A stretch of DNA of 64,000 bases from AC-32 sp963788215 (GTDB lineage: Bacteria > Actinomycetota > Thermoleophilia > Gaiellales > Gaiellaceae): NCBI GenBank assembly GCA_963788215.1, contig CAWBFX010000010.1:1054001-1118000 (forward strand). Direction: 5' to 3'. The notes below the pieces were generated by a model. It searched no databases, had not been told where the DNA came from, and saw only the letters and a program-made list of their open reading frames with translations. The position numbers and the translations under genes are program-made. Positions 25,552-34,018 of the stretch are shown here, piece after piece (positions within the stretch are counted from its first letter, which is position 1; every line of letters starts with the position of its first letter).

Positions 25552-26838
25552 GTGCTAGAGGACACCGTTCAGCAGCAGCTCGAGCGCCGCCGCCGGGCGG
25601 CCGCCGAGGCGTGGGACCTTCGCGAGGAGGTCGTGCTGGTCGGCGCCGGCTCGCCGGTGCACCTGCCTGGGCGGGCGGACCTCACGTACAGGTTCCGCGC
25701 GCACTCGGAGTACTTCTATCTGACCGACCGCGAGCGGCCGGGCGGCGTGCTCGCGTTCGATCCGGCCGAGGGCTGGGTCGACTTCGTCGAGCCGGTGACG
25801 CGCGACGAGCGGCTGTGGGAAGGCGCTGCCGAGGGCGACGGCGAGGGCGTACCGGTGACGGAGATCGCTGCCTGGCTCGACGCGCGTAAGGGCCGCAGAA
25901 TCGCCTGCCTCGGCGCGGCGCCCGTTCCCTCCGACGCGGAGCTGGAGGCAACCGTCCGGGCCGCGCTGAACCGGATCCGCCGGCCGAAGGACGAGCTCGA
26001 GCTGAGCCGCATGCGCGCGGCCGAGCGCGCGACGAGCGCCGGGTTCGCCTCTCTGCCGCAGCAGATCGCGCCGGGACGCACCGAGCGCGAGACGCAGATC
26101 GAGCTGGAGGCGGAGTTCTTCCGCCACGGCGCCGACGGCCTGGCCTTCGACACGATCGTCGGCGGCGGACGGAACGCGGCGGTGCTCCACTTCGCGCCGA
26201 GCGACCGGCCGTTCGCCGAGGGCGAGCTCGTGCTCGTCGACGCGGGCGCCGAGGTGCGCGGCTACGACAGCGACATCACGCGCACCTTTCCGGTCTCCGG
26301 CAACAGCTTCAGCCCCGAGCAGGCCGAGTTGTATGCGCTCGTGCTCCGGGCCAATCGCGCGGCGATCGAGCTCTGCGTGCCCGGCACCGAGTGGCGCGAC
26401 GTCCACCGCGCCGCGGGGCTCGTCCTGGCCGAGGGACTCGTCTCGTTCGGGCTGCTTCGCGGAGAGCCCGACGGTCTCGTCGAGAGCGGGGCCGTCCACG
26501 TCTTCTTCCCGCACGGGGTCGGGCACATGGTCGGGCTCGGAGCGCGGGACGCCGGCGAGGTGCTCCCGGGCCGCGACCAGCGGGCGGACGCCTTCCCGCG
26601 GCTGCGCGTCGATCTGCCGCTCGAGCCGGGGTACGTGATGACCGTCGAGCCCGGCGTCTACTTCGTCCGGGCGCTCGTGAACGACTTCGAGTTGCGCGAG
26701 CGCCACCGCGATTCGGTCGACTGGGAGCGCGCCGAGCAGATGCTCGGCTTTGGCGGCATCCGGATCGAGGACGACGTGCTCGTCACTGCCGACGGGTACG
26801 AGGTGCTGACGGCGGACGTGCCGGTCGTTGACGCCTGA
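25552..26838 (+). CDS. Xaa-Pro aminopeptidase (M24B)
   Basis: The 428-residue protein has the creatinase-like N-terminal domain and a pita-bread peptidase domain. The five metal ligands are visible: Asp in VLVDAGAEVRGYDSDIT (two Asp), His in FFPHGVGHMVGL, Glu in TVEPGVYF and Glu in GIRIEDDVLV. The enzyme removes N-terminal residues before proline. GTG 25552 is chosen for the -10 box just before it; GTG-type codons further upstream lack support. The stop overlaps the start of the following kinase gene. Confidence 0.87.
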   Translation: MLEDTVQQQLERRRRAAAEAWDLREEVVLVGAGSPVHLPGRADLTYRFRAHSEYFYLTDRERPGGVLAFDPAEGWVDFVEPVTRDERLWEGAAEGDGEGVPVTEIAAWLDARKGRRIACLGAAPVPSDAELEATVRAALNRIRRPKDELELSRMRAAERATSAGFASLPQQIAPGRTERETQIELEAEFFRHGADGLAFDTIVGGGRNAAVLHFAPSDRPFAEGELVLVDAGAEVRGYDSDITRTFPVSGNSFSPEQAELYALVLRANRAAIELCVPGTEWRDVHRAAGLVLAEGLVSFGLLRGEPDGLVESGAVHVFFPHGVGHMVGLGARDAGEVLPGRDQRADAFPRLRVDLPLEPGYVMTVEPGVYFVRALVNDFELRERHRDSVDWERAEQMLGFGGIRIEDDVLVTADGYEVLTADVPVVDA

Positions 26839-27652
26839 GGCCGAGCGCTGGGTCGCCGAGCACGTGCACCCGGCCGGGCCGGTCGAGCTCGTGCACGAGC
26901 GGCCATGGTCGACCGTCTCCCGCGTGCCCGTCGCTGGCGGTGCGGCCTGGTTCAAGGCGTGCAACGAGGTGCAGGCGTTCGAGCCTCGGCTCAGCGCCGA
27001 GCTCTTCGGGCGGTGGCCCGACCTCGTCGGAGAGGTGCTCGCCCACGACGAGGCGCGCGGGTGGCTGCTGCTCGCGGATGCGGGCGAGCGGATCGGCGCT
27101 GCGAGCGAGCCGTGGCTCGAGCTCCTGCCGCGCTACGCGGAGCTTCAGCGCGGCGAGGCGCGACATGCGGAGGAGCAAATCGCGAACGGCGTTCCCGATC
27201 TGACTCTTGGAACGCTGCCCGTGCGCTACGCCGAGCTGCTCGAGCGCCAGTTGCCCGTCGAGCTCCGCCCGCTCGAGGAGGTCGAACGCCTCTGCGCCGA
27301 GCTCGCCGCGGCCGGCCTGCCCGCGACCATCCAGCACGACGACCTGCACCGAAACAACGTCTACCGGCGTGACGGACGCCTCCGCCTGCTCGACTGGGGC
27401 GACTCGTCGATCGCGCATCCATTCTTCTCGCTGGTGGTCACATTCCGCTTCGCCGGCGAGAGCCCGAAGCTCAAGGACGCCTACCTCGAGCCCTGGGGCC
27501 CCGGCCTGGACGAAGTCCTCGAGCTGGCTCTCCGGGTCGGAGGCGTCGCGCACGCGCTCGCCTGGTCGCGCCAGCGCGACTTTCTGAGCCCGGCGGAGCG
27601 GCACGCGTTCGATGGGCCGTTTGCAGAGGTTTTGCGCGGCGTTCTGCGTTAG
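26828..27652 (+). CDS. Aminoglycoside phosphotransferase-family small-molecule kinase
   Basis: The 274-residue kinase has the catalytic loop QHDDLHRNNV near residue 173 and the metal-binding LLDWGDSSIAHPF near 190, both diagnostic of the APH/choline kinase superfamily. The N-lobe is short and poorly conserved. Such proteins phosphorylate antibiotics, homoserine, choline or unknown metabolites; the substrate cannot be inferred. TTG 26828 overlaps the peptidase stop, so the two genes are coupled. Confidence 0.8.
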   Translation: MTPEAERWVAEHVHPAGPVELVHERPWSTVSRVPVAGGAAWFKACNEVQAFEPRLSAELFGRWPDLVGEVLAHDEARGWLLLADAGERIGAASEPWLELLPRYAELQRGEARHAEEQIANGVPDLTLGTLPVRYAELLERQLPVELRPLEEVERLCAELAAAGLPATIQHDDLHRNNVYRRDGRLRLLDWGDSSIAHPFFSLVVTFRFAGESPKLKDAYLEPWGPGLDEVLELALRVGGVAHALAWSRQRDFLSPAERHAFDGPFAEVLRGVLR

Positions 27653-27684
27653 TTAGGCTCCGCACAACCGAGAAGGGGGATTCG

Positions 27685-28980
27685 ATGGGCAGGGGCTGGC
27701 TGGCTTCATCACTCGCGACCTTCGGCTTTGTGTTGCTTGTGCTCGCGCCCAATGCGCTCGCGACGCCCCGGGCGTCCGTGACGCAGTTCCCCCTCCCGCA
27801 CGCGGACAGCCGTCCTTACTCGATCGTCACCGGGCCCGACGGGAACCTCTGGTTCACCGAGTCGACGCACGACGCGATCGGCAAGATCACGCCTGACGGG
27901 ACGATCACCGACTACCCGCTCCACGCGCACGACGAGGACAGCCGCCCATACGGGATCGCGCTCGGCGCGGACGGAGCGCTGTGGTTCACGGAGCGTCTCG
28001 CGGACAAGATCGGACGCCTCGATCCCACCACCGGGACGATCCAGGAGTTCTACACGCTGAGCTCGCAGTCGCAGCCGTGGGGGATCACGGCGATGCCCGA
28101 CGGAACGCTCTGGTTCACCGAGGAGAACATCAACAACGTCGGCGTCATCCTTCCGAACGGGACGATCTTCGAGTACCCCGTCAGCGGGGACCTGCCGACC
28201 TGGATCACCACCGGTGCCGACGGCAACGTCTGGTTCACGGAGGAGAGCGGGAACGACATCGTCCGGCTCGACCCGAACAACCCGGCTCACCAGGATCACT
28301 TCCCCGTTCCCACGCCGGGCGCGCTGCCGTGGGACATCAAGCCCGGCCCGGACGGGAACCTCTGGTTCACCGAGCTCGCTGGGGAGAACATCGGGAAGAT
28401 CACCCCTGCCGGCGACATCACCGAGTATCCGGTCGGCGGCGCCGACTTCCAGCCCGGAATAGCCGGGATCGCGGCCGCGCCCTCGGGGGACTTCTGGATC
28501 ACCCGAAACGACATGGGGGAGGTTCAGTCGGTCTCGCCAGACGGGGTCGTCGGGGAGACGCTCGGCGCAGGCTCGTACCCGTTCGGGATCACCGCCGGGC
28601 CCGACGGCAACATGTGGTTCGCGGGCGGGTTCAGCAACTCGATCGGGCGGATCAACCTCGGGCCTCCGCCGCCGCCTCCACCGCCACCTCCGCCACCCCC
28701 ACCTCCGCCACCCCCGCCGCCTCCGCCACCCCCGCCTCCGCCACTACCACCACCACCCCCGCCACCGCCGCCGTTCAGGCCGCCCTGCGCCGTCCCGCGG
28801 GTGGTCGGAGTGAAGCTCGCCAAGGCGCGGACGAAGATCACCAGGGCGCACTGCAGGGTCGGCACGATCACGCGCAGGCACGCCGCCGCGCGTCTGAGGG
28901 GCAAGGTCATCGCGCAGAGCCCGAGGGCGGGCCGCCGGCTCGCGAACGGCGCCCGCGTCAGGCTGACGGTCGGCCGCTAG
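27685..28980 (+). CDS. Secreted Vgb-like beta-propeller with polyproline linker and PASTA domain
   Basis: A signal peptide (about residues 1-27) leads into a propeller made of repeats of about 42 residues, each with a GPDGNLWFTE-like strand, as in virginiamycin B lyase. About residues 325-372 are almost pure proline. The last 65 residues (VPRVVGVKLAKARTKI...AQSPRAGRRL...VRLTVG) form a PASTA-type domain, which in other proteins binds peptidoglycan. Lyase residues of Vgb are not clearly kept, so it is more likely a wall-associated propeller. A -10-like TAGGCT (27655-27660) and GAAGGGGG precede ATG 27685. The stop is shared with the convergent gene (CTAG). Confidence 0.8.
   Translation: MGRGWLASSLATFGFVLLVLAPNALATPRASVTQFPLPHADSRPYSIVTGPDGNLWFTESTHDAIGKITPDGTITDYPLHAHDEDSRPYGIALGADGALWFTERLADKIGRLDPTTGTIQEFYTLSSQSQPWGITAMPDGTLWFTEENINNVGVILPNGTIFEYPVSGDLPTWITTGADGNVWFTEESGNDIVRLDPNNPAHQDHFPVPTPGALPWDIKPGPDGNLWFTELAGENIGKITPAGDITEYPVGGADFQPGIAGIAAAPSGDFWITRNDMGEVQSVSPDGVVGETLGAGSYPFGITAGPDGNMWFAGGFSNSIGRINLGPPPPPPPPPPPPPPPPPPPPPPPPPPPLPPPPPPPPPFRPPCAVPRVVGVKLAKARTKITRAHCRVGTITRRHAAARLRGKVIAQSPRAGRRLANGARVRLTVGR
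28660..28775 (+). repeat. Imperfect CCX-CC triplet repeat encoding a proline run
   Basis: About 115 bases of CCG, CCA, CCT and CCC codons encode close to 40 prolines with one leucine interruption. Local blocks of 12-15 bases recur, so the tract has probably grown by slippage and could vary in length between strains. It is also a likely assembly weak point. Confidence 0.85.
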
Positions 28981-29438
28981 CGAATCTGCACGTCGATACC
29001 GCGCGACTCGAGCTCGGCGAGGAGCTCGAGGACGCGTGGGCGGTTGTCCTTCGGGTAGCGCCAGACCCAGCGGACGAACTCGAGCTCGAGGCCCTCGACG
29101 CATCCTTCCGGCAGGTCGACGCGACGGCGGCCCCGGTCTCGCACGCGCCGGCTGAAGATGCGCCACAGGCAGCGCAGGCGCGGAACGTCGACGAAGACGA
29201 CCGTGTCGGCCCGGCCGAAGCGCGGATCGTCGAGACCGAGCCCGAGGAAGTTGCCGTCCATGATCCAGCGCGGCGCCTGGACGGCCGCCGCGAGCGCGGC
29301 GCGGGCTTCCTCGATCGGCGCCGGTTGCCAGTTCGGGCGCCAGAAGAGCGGGTCGAGGTGCACCACCGGCAGGCCTGTGCGCTCCGCGAGATCCAGCGCC
29401 AGCCGGGTCTTGCCCGCGCCGCCCGACCCCAGGATCAC
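28977..29438 (-). CDS. P-loop nucleoside/nucleotide kinase-like protein (FlaR/topology-modulation type)
   Basis: The 153-residue protein opens with a Walker A loop, VILGSGGAGKTRLALDLAE, and contains HLDPLFWRPNWQPAP and WIMDGNF, the marks of the adenylate kinase-like FlaR or topology-modulation group. Its true substrate is unknown. GTG 29438 overlaps the stop of the upstream aminotransferase as GTGA, which fixes the start. The 3' end shares a CTAG stop with the convergent propeller gene. Confidence 0.8.
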   Translation of the reverse strand: MILGSGGAGKTRLALDLAERTGLPVVHLDPLFWRPNWQPAPIEEARAALAAAVQAPRWIMDGNFLGLGLDDPRFGRADTVVFVDVPRLRCLWRIFSRRVRDRGRRRVDLPEGCVEGLELEFVRWVWRYPKDNRPRVLELLAELESRGIDVQIR

Positions 29439-30508
29439 GACTCGCTGGATGCGAGTACCTCCAGCAGCCGGTCGACGTCGTCGCGCCCGGTGTAGACGGC
29501 GGCCGAGATCCGCAGGAGCTCGTCGCCGCGCATCGTCGGGATCTCGATTCGATGATCTTCGAAGAGGCGCTGCGACAGGCCGGGATCGGCACGGGGGAGG
29601 CGTACGCTCGCCATCTGCAGGATCTGCTCCTCCGGCGCGAGCGGCTCGGTTCCGAGCAGGTCGCAGAGCTCGCGGCGGGCCTGCCGCGCGAGAGCGACGC
29701 AGCGCTCGCGGTCCGAGAGCACGTGCTCGCGGACGAACGCGATTGCGGCCGGCACGGCGAGGTACGCGGCCGCGTCGCGCGTCCCCTGGAGCTCGGTGCG
29801 CGAGATGAACGTAGCCGGCTCGGCGTAGCCCCAGCTGACGATCGGCCCCTGCACACGCTCCTGCCACTCGGGCCTGACGTAGAGGAACCCCGAGCCCTTC
29901 GGCGCGCACAGCCATTTGTGACAGGTACCGGCGTAGAAGTCAGCGCCGAGCGCGGCCAGGTCGAGGTCGACCTGCGCGACGGCGTGCGCGCCGTCCACGA
30001 TCGTGGCGAGGCCTTCAGCCCGGGCGCGCGCGACGATCTGCTCGACCGGCAGGAGGAGCGCCGTCTCGGAGGTGACGTGCGAGAGGAAGACCGCGCGGGT
30101 ACGTTCGGTTCGCGCCTCGAAGAGGCGGTCGACCTCGGCGCGCACGTAGCGCGCACCCGCCCGCTCGCAGACGTGCGCCCAGGTGAGGTCGCACGCGCCG
30201 TACTCGAGGTTCGTCGCGAGTACCTCGTCGCCCGGCTGAAGGTCGAGCGCCCGGGCCGCGACGTTCACCCCGGTGGTCGCGTTCGGCACAAACGTGAGGT
30301 CGTCGGCCGGCGCGCGGACGAAAGCGCCAAGCGCCGCACGCGCCTCCGCGAGCAGGTCGCGCAGACGGTGCTTGATGAACTGGACGGGCTCGCGCTCGAG
30401 CTCGCGCTGCCAGTGCTGGTAGCGCTCGAACACCGGGCGCGGGCAGGCGCCGAACGAGCCGTGGTTCAGATAGACGACGTCGGGGTCGAGCTGGAAGAGG
30501 TCACGCAC
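29435..30508 (-). CDS. Class V PLP-dependent aminotransferase / isopenicillin N epimerase-like protein
   Basis: The 357-residue enzyme begins VVYLNHGSFGACP, typical of the isopenicillin N epimerase/cysteine desulphurase-like branch of fold-type I. The PLP lysine lies in AGTCHKWLCAPKG, and the cofactor aspartate in TIVDGAHAVAQVD. No persulphide cysteine loop is seen, so epimerase or lyase action is more likely than desulphurase. It starts at GTG 30508, eight bases inside the TetR gene end, so both are probably expressed together. Substrate unknown. Confidence 0.83.
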   Translation of the reverse strand: MRDLFQLDPDVVYLNHGSFGACPRPVFERYQHWQRELEREPVQFIKHRLRDLLAEARAALGAFVRAPADDLTFVPNATTGVNVAARALDLQPGDEVLATNLEYGACDLTWAHVCERAGARYVRAEVDRLFEARTERTRAVFLSHVTSETALLLPVEQIVARARAEGLATIVDGAHAVAQVDLDLAALGADFYAGTCHKWLCAPKGSGFLYVRPEWQERVQGPIVSWGYAEPATFISRTELQGTRDAAAYLAVPAAIAFVREHVLSDRERCVALARQARRELCDLLGTEPLAPEEQILQMASVRLPRADPGLSQRLFEDHRIEIPTMRGDELLRISAAVYTGRDDVDRLLEVLASSES

Positions 30509-31151
30509 GCTCGTGCATCTTCTTCAAACCGTCGATGATCAGGTCGAGCGCGAGCTCGAAGGCGTTCGCGTCCTGGTGCGGGCCCTCGTCGAAGTGCTGC
30601 TGGCCGTGCTCGCGGAGGTACGGAAACTGCTCGGGCGTGATCACCTGCTCGAAGATCGCGCTCAGCTCGGCAACGTCCTCCTCGCTGAAGGTGTGGCTGG
30701 CCTCCCAGAGCGAAAAGCCGAAGATGTGGGCGTCGAGGACGTGGTAGGCGACGTAGGCCGCCTCCGCCGGGAGACCGCCCTCGCGCAGCTGCCTGAGCAG
30801 GGACTCCATGTACTGCAGCCGCGCCCGCCGGACCTGGCCGTAGGCGAGCAGCTGGCCGGCTGCCCAGCGATGGCGTTGGAGGGCGGAATGCACCGAGACC
30901 GCGCTTTCGCGAACGGCGCCGGCCCAGTCGTCGGCCGTGCGCGGTAGCTCGGTCTCGGCGAGGACGAGCTCGAGCATGCCGTCGATCACGTCTTCCTTGT
31001 TCGCGACGTAGTTGTAGAGCGACATCGCCTCGAAGCCGAGCTGCTGTCCCAGGCGTCGCATTGTCAGCGCTTCGAGGCCCTGGTCGTCGACGAGCTCGAG
31101 CGCAGCCCGAAGGATGCGGTCGCGGGTGAGTGGGAGGCGGGTCGTGGCCAT
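30501..31151 (-). CDS. TetR-family repressor with TetR-C-like ligand domain
   Basis: The 216-residue regulator has an N-terminal helix-turn-helix (DRILRAALELVDDQGLEALTMRRLGQQLGFEAMSLYNYVANKEDV) and a C-terminal domain with DAHIFGFSLWEASHTF, which recalls the TetR_C group. It is divergent from an oxidoreductase gene and the 66-bp region between them is full of inverted repeats, so it very likely represses that gene and itself. The ATG at 31151 is directly next to the -35 box of the divergent promoter. Confidence 0.87.
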   Translation of the reverse strand: MATTRLPLTRDRILRAALELVDDQGLEALTMRRLGQQLGFEAMSLYNYVANKEDVIDGMLELVLAETELPRTADDWAGAVRESAVSVHSALQRHRWAAGQLLAYGQVRRARLQYMESLLRQLREGGLPAEAAYVAYHVLDAHIFGFSLWEASHTFSEEDVAELSAIFEQVITPEQFPYLREHGQQHFDEGPHQDANAFELALDLIIDGLKKMHERA

Positions 31152-31203
31152 TGACAGATCTTACGTTGTACGTTATATCTTACGCCGTAAACTTACAACG
31201 TAC
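31151..31203. promoter_or_regulatory. Sigma-A promoter overlapped by TetR operator repeats
   Basis: TTGACA (31151-31156), 17 bases, TATATC (31174-31179) forms a near-ideal plus-strand promoter for the oxidoreductase. It is overlaid by the inverted repeat TACGTTGTA (31162-31170) / TACAACGTA (31194-31202), and by the 11-bp palindrome TTACGCCGTAA (31180-31190) right after the -10 box. This AT-rich stretch is unlike the rest of the window and is the likely TetR binding site. Confidence 0.75.
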
Positions 31204-31217
31204 GAAAGGGGAGAGAC

Positions 31218-32186
31218 ATGAAGGCGATGACGCGAAAGGGGTTCGGGCCCCCGGAGGCGCTCGAGCTCCGCGAGGTCGACCGGCCGGAGCCCGAGGACGA
31301 CGAGGTCCTGGTGCGGGTCCGGGCGGCGTCCCTCAACCGCTACGACTGGTACGACCTCACCGGCACGCCCTGGGTCGGGCGACCGATGACAGGCCTGCGC
31401 GGGCCGAAGTCGCCGCTCATCGGCGCGGACTTCGCCGGCACGATCGAGACCGTGGGCGCAGACGTCACCGGCCTTCAGCCCGGGGACGACGTCTACGGTC
31501 TCCGCGACGGTGCGCTGGCCGAGTACGTCCAGGCCCGAGCCGGGGTCGCGCTCAAGCCGGCGAACCTGAGCTTCGAGGAAGCGGCGGCGGTGCCGATGGC
31601 GGGCCTGACGGCGCTCCAGGGCACCCGCGACAAGGCCGAGGTCCAGCCGGGGCAGCACGTGCTCGTCAACGGCGCCTCGGGAGGGGTCGGCACTTTCGCC
31701 GTCCAGATCGCCAAGGCTCTGGGCGGGCACGTGACTGCCGTCTGCAGCACCAGGAACGTCGAGCAGGCTCGCTCGCTCGGCGCCGACGAGGTCGTCGACT
31801 ACACGCAGGACGACTTCACCCGAAGCGGCCACCGCTACGACGCGATCCTCGACGTCGCCGGCTCGCGGCGCTGGTCCGAGCTGAAGCGGGTGCTCGCCCC
31901 GGAAGGGCGCGTGATCATCCTCGGAGGCCAGAAGGGGAACCGGCTGATCGGGCCGCTGGGGCACATGGGGCGGACGAAGCTCGCTGCGGTTCGCGGCAGT
32001 CAGGAGGCTCGGTTCTTCGTGGCGAAGCCCAACCGGGCGGACCTGGATGAACTGCGAGAGCTGATCGAGGCCGGCAAGGTCAAGCCCGTCGTCGAGCGGC
32101 GCTTCGATCTCGAGGAGCTGCCCGAGGCGTTCCGCGTGATCGGAGAGGGCCACACGCGGGGCAAGCTGGTCATCGCGATTCCCTGA
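31218..32186 (+). CDS. Zinc-free quinone oxidoreductase-type NADP-dependent alcohol dehydrogenase family protein
   Basis: The 322-residue medium-chain dehydrogenase/reductase has the GroES-like N-domain (DDEVLVRVRAASLNRYDWYDLTG) and the cofactor motif NGASGGVGTFAVQIAKALG near residue 155. Catalytic zinc cysteines are missing, as in quinone oxidoreductases (QOR) and enone reductases. It is probably induced when a reactive carbonyl or quinone releases the divergent TetR protein. GAAAGGGGAG precedes ATG 31218. Exact substrate cannot be given. Confidence 0.87.
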   Translation: MKAMTRKGFGPPEALELREVDRPEPEDDEVLVRVRAASLNRYDWYDLTGTPWVGRPMTGLRGPKSPLIGADFAGTIETVGADVTGLQPGDDVYGLRDGALAEYVQARAGVALKPANLSFEEAAAVPMAGLTALQGTRDKAEVQPGQHVLVNGASGGVGTFAVQIAKALGGHVTAVCSTRNVEQARSLGADEVVDYTQDDFTRSGHRYDAILDVAGSRRWSELKRVLAPEGRVIILGGQKGNRLIGPLGHMGRTKLAAVRGSQEARFFVAKPNRADLDELRELIEAGKVKPVVERRFDLEELPEAFRVIGEGHTRGKLVIAIP

Positions 32187-32231
32187 AGGGAATGCTCAAG
32201 CCGCGAGGGCTCGGAGCCGAAAATGTGATCC

Positions 32232-33032
32232 ATGGATCAAGCAGATTTCCCGTGGCGCCAGCTCGGAACGCTTCTCGTCGACGAAGATCTGCTCAGCCGC
32301 GAGGAGCTGGAGCGCGCGCTCAGCGAGCAGCGTCGCACCGGCCAGAAGCTCGGCAAGATCATCGTCGACCAGGGCGCGATGAGCGGCACGACGCTCGCGA
32401 AGGCTCTCGCGAAGCAGCACGGGATCGAGCTGCGCAACCGGCTCGACGAGCTCGATGACGACGAGCCGGGCCCGGTAGCCACGCACGGCCGCGAACCTCG
32501 GGCGCTACGGCGGCTGGCGCCCGCTCGGCAAGGTGCTCCTCGACTCCGGGTTCGTCAGCGAGAACGAGCTGGCAGAGGCGCTCGCCGAGAAGCGGGCGCA
32601 CCAGGACCGGCGCCTCGGCGCGATCCTCGTCCGGCGCGGCCACATCTCGGGCGCGACGCTCGCGCTCGCCCTCGCCGAGCAGCACGGGATCGTCGTCGAG
32701 GCGGAGGGCTTCGAGGACAAGGTCGAGACGGTCACCGTCCCGGTCCCGGCCGGCCAGCCGACCTACGAGGTCATCCTGGTCGGCTTCCCCGGGGAACGGC
32801 GCCAGCGGAGCGTTCTCTACACCGGCCCGAACTTCCTCGATGCCGCCGACTACGCATGCGAGTACATCGACCGCTCGGAGCCGCCGGCGATCGAGATCCA
32901 GCGAAGCGAGCCGACGGCTGCGAGACGGTGTGGACGTACAGCAAGGAACGCGCGGTCGCCGAGGCGAGCACGGAGAAGAACCTCGTCGAGACGTTCGGGT
33001 TCGACCCGGCCCGCTGGGACGTCAAGACCTAG
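32232..33032 (+). CDS. Stand-alone tandem MshEN (GspE N-terminal-like) protein, two frameshifts
   Basis: The restored protein has two MshEN-like units, each with two copies of the LG-x2-L/I-x5-(L/F/I)S-x4-L-x2-AL-x2-Q motif: QLGTLLVDEDLLSREELERA, then KLGKIIVDQGAMSG, then PLGKVLLDSGFVSENELAEA, then RLGAILVRRGHISG. In MshE and similar ATPases such units bind cyclic di-GMP. Here no ATPase follows; instead an unknown domain of about 110 residues ends VETFGFDPARWDVKT. The frame shifts by an extra base near 32483 and back by a missing base near 32915. Both outer and inner parts are plausible protein, so errors are likely. Function unknown. Confidence 0.7.
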   Translation: MDQADFPWRQLGTLLVDEDLLSREELERALSEQRRTGQKLGKIIVDQGAMSGTTLAKALAKQHGIELRNRLDELDDDEPGPVATHGREPRALRRLAPARQGAPRLRVRQRERAGRGARREAGAPGPAPRRDPRPARPHLGRDARARPRRAARDRRRGGGLRGQGRDGHRPGPGRPADLRGHPGRLPRGTAPAERSLHRPELPRCRRLRMRVHRPLGAAGDRDPAKRADGCETVWTYSKERAVAEASTEKNLVETFGFDPARWDVKT

Positions 33033-33059
33033 CGGATCCTCATATGGCAGGCTCTGCCC

Positions 33060-33603
33060 GTGGTTCCCGAGGCGGAGCTGGAGCAGACCGAAGAACGGTC
33101 TCGTCGCGAAGAGCGACGGCTGGTTCGTCCTCAACGCGCGCGACGCGCCCTGGCGATCCGGGCCGGACCGCTGCGCCTACTGCCTGTTCGAGGGAGAGAC
33201 CGACTTCGAGCAGGTGGGCGTCCACCTCGTCGCGATGCGGCCGGGGGAGCCGATGGCGATGTATCACTGGGAGTCCGACCAGGAGGACTTCCTCGTCCTC
33301 TCGGGTGAGGCCACGCTCGTCATCGAGGGCGAGGAGCGGCCGCTGCGGCAGTGGGACTTCGTCCACTGCCCGCCGGAGGCGAAGCACGTGATCGTCGGCG
33401 CGGGCGAGGGGACCTGCCTCGTCCTCGCCCTCGGCGCGCGCATCAACACGCGCGGCGAGAACTGGGGCGGCTACACGGTTGACGAGAAGGCAGCGCGGCT
33501 CGGCGCAAGTGCCGAGGAGGACACCACCGAGCCCGCGAAGGCGTATGCGCGCTTCAAGCAGCGCACGGTCGGCCCGTACCAGGAGGGCTTCCTGCCCGAC
33601 TGA
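33060..33603 (+). CDS. Cupin-domain protein with N-terminal cysteine pair (frameshift near 33092)
   Basis: The restored protein of about 180 residues has NGLVAKSDGWFVLNARDAPW and RCAYCLFEG before a cupin barrel (YHWESDQEDFLVLSGEATLVIEGEERPL, FVHCPPEAKHVIVGAG). The histidines and glutamate of motif 1 are partly kept. Family members of this type are called cupin proteins of unknown role. GTG 33060 begins VVPEAELEQTE, which joins the main frame only if one base is removed at 33091-33095. Confidence 0.75.
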
Positions 33604-33608
33604 GTGGA

Positions 33609-33890
33609 CTACGGGTTGGGCTTCCCGATGAACGTCCGCTCGCGCAGGCGGTATCCATCGGCCCCGCGCTTGCATGTCAGCCCGTAGGAGCGGTAGACGC
33701 GCTCATGGCGCGGGTCGCACGCCAGGCCCGTTCGCAGGCAGGTCAGCTTCCCGCCCACGCGGGCCCGTTCGCATGCTCCGCCGCCGCTCGACGACGACCC
33801 GCGGGTGCAGGAGCCGAGGAAGCCGCCTCCGATCAGGATCGAGACCGCGGCCAAGGCGACTACCGAGCCGAACGTGGCAGGACGCACCAC
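33609..33890 (-). CDS. Small secreted Cys-containing protein (93 aa)
   Basis: A hydrophobic N-terminus (about residues 8-27) is followed by a Ser/Gly-rich linker and a small domain with three or four cysteines (GACERARV, KLTCLRTGLACDPRH, GLTCKRG) that could form disulphides outside the cell. The Cys28 in FLGSCTRG is not a perfect lipobox but could be lipidated. No family is recognised. The start GTG 33890 lies inside an inverted repeat, GGCAGGA (33876-33882) / TCCTGCC (33898-33904). It converges on the cupin gene, five bases away. Confidence 0.5.
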   Translation of the reverse strand: MVRPATFGSVVALAAVSILIGGGFLGSCTRGSSSSGGGACERARVGGKLTCLRTGLACDPRHERVYRSYGLTCKRGADGYRLRERTFIGKPNP

Positions 33891-34018
33891 ATTTGCATCC
33901 TGCCACCCAAAGGGGGGATGACGAGCCCGGAACGGCGCTCCTACGGTGAAAGGAGCCGCCGTTTACCACTGCCCTCTTGCGGGACACGTGCCGCCCGCGT
34001 GGGCGAGAGGAGAATGCA

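Noticed and set aside
28660..28775. CRISPR-like short repeats
   Set aside because: The repeats are in-frame CCN codons for proline within a gene; there are no spacers. No CRISPR array was seen elsewhere.
28744..30156. 470-codon minus-strand frame over the proline tract and aminotransferase gene
   Set aside because: Its sequence is low-complexity Ser/Arg and overlaps three well-supported genes in other frames.
29435..30508. Cysteine desulphurase (SufS/IscS) annotation of the PLP enzyme
   Set aside because: The lysine and HGSFG motifs fit the isopenicillin N epimerase-like branch and no catalytic cysteine loop or Fe-S assembly genes are nearby.
33876..33904. Inverted repeat GGCAGGA/TCCTGCC around the start of the 93-aa gene as an operator
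   Set aside because: It is a single 7-bp arm pair with a 15-base spacer and no second copy, so chance cannot be excluded.
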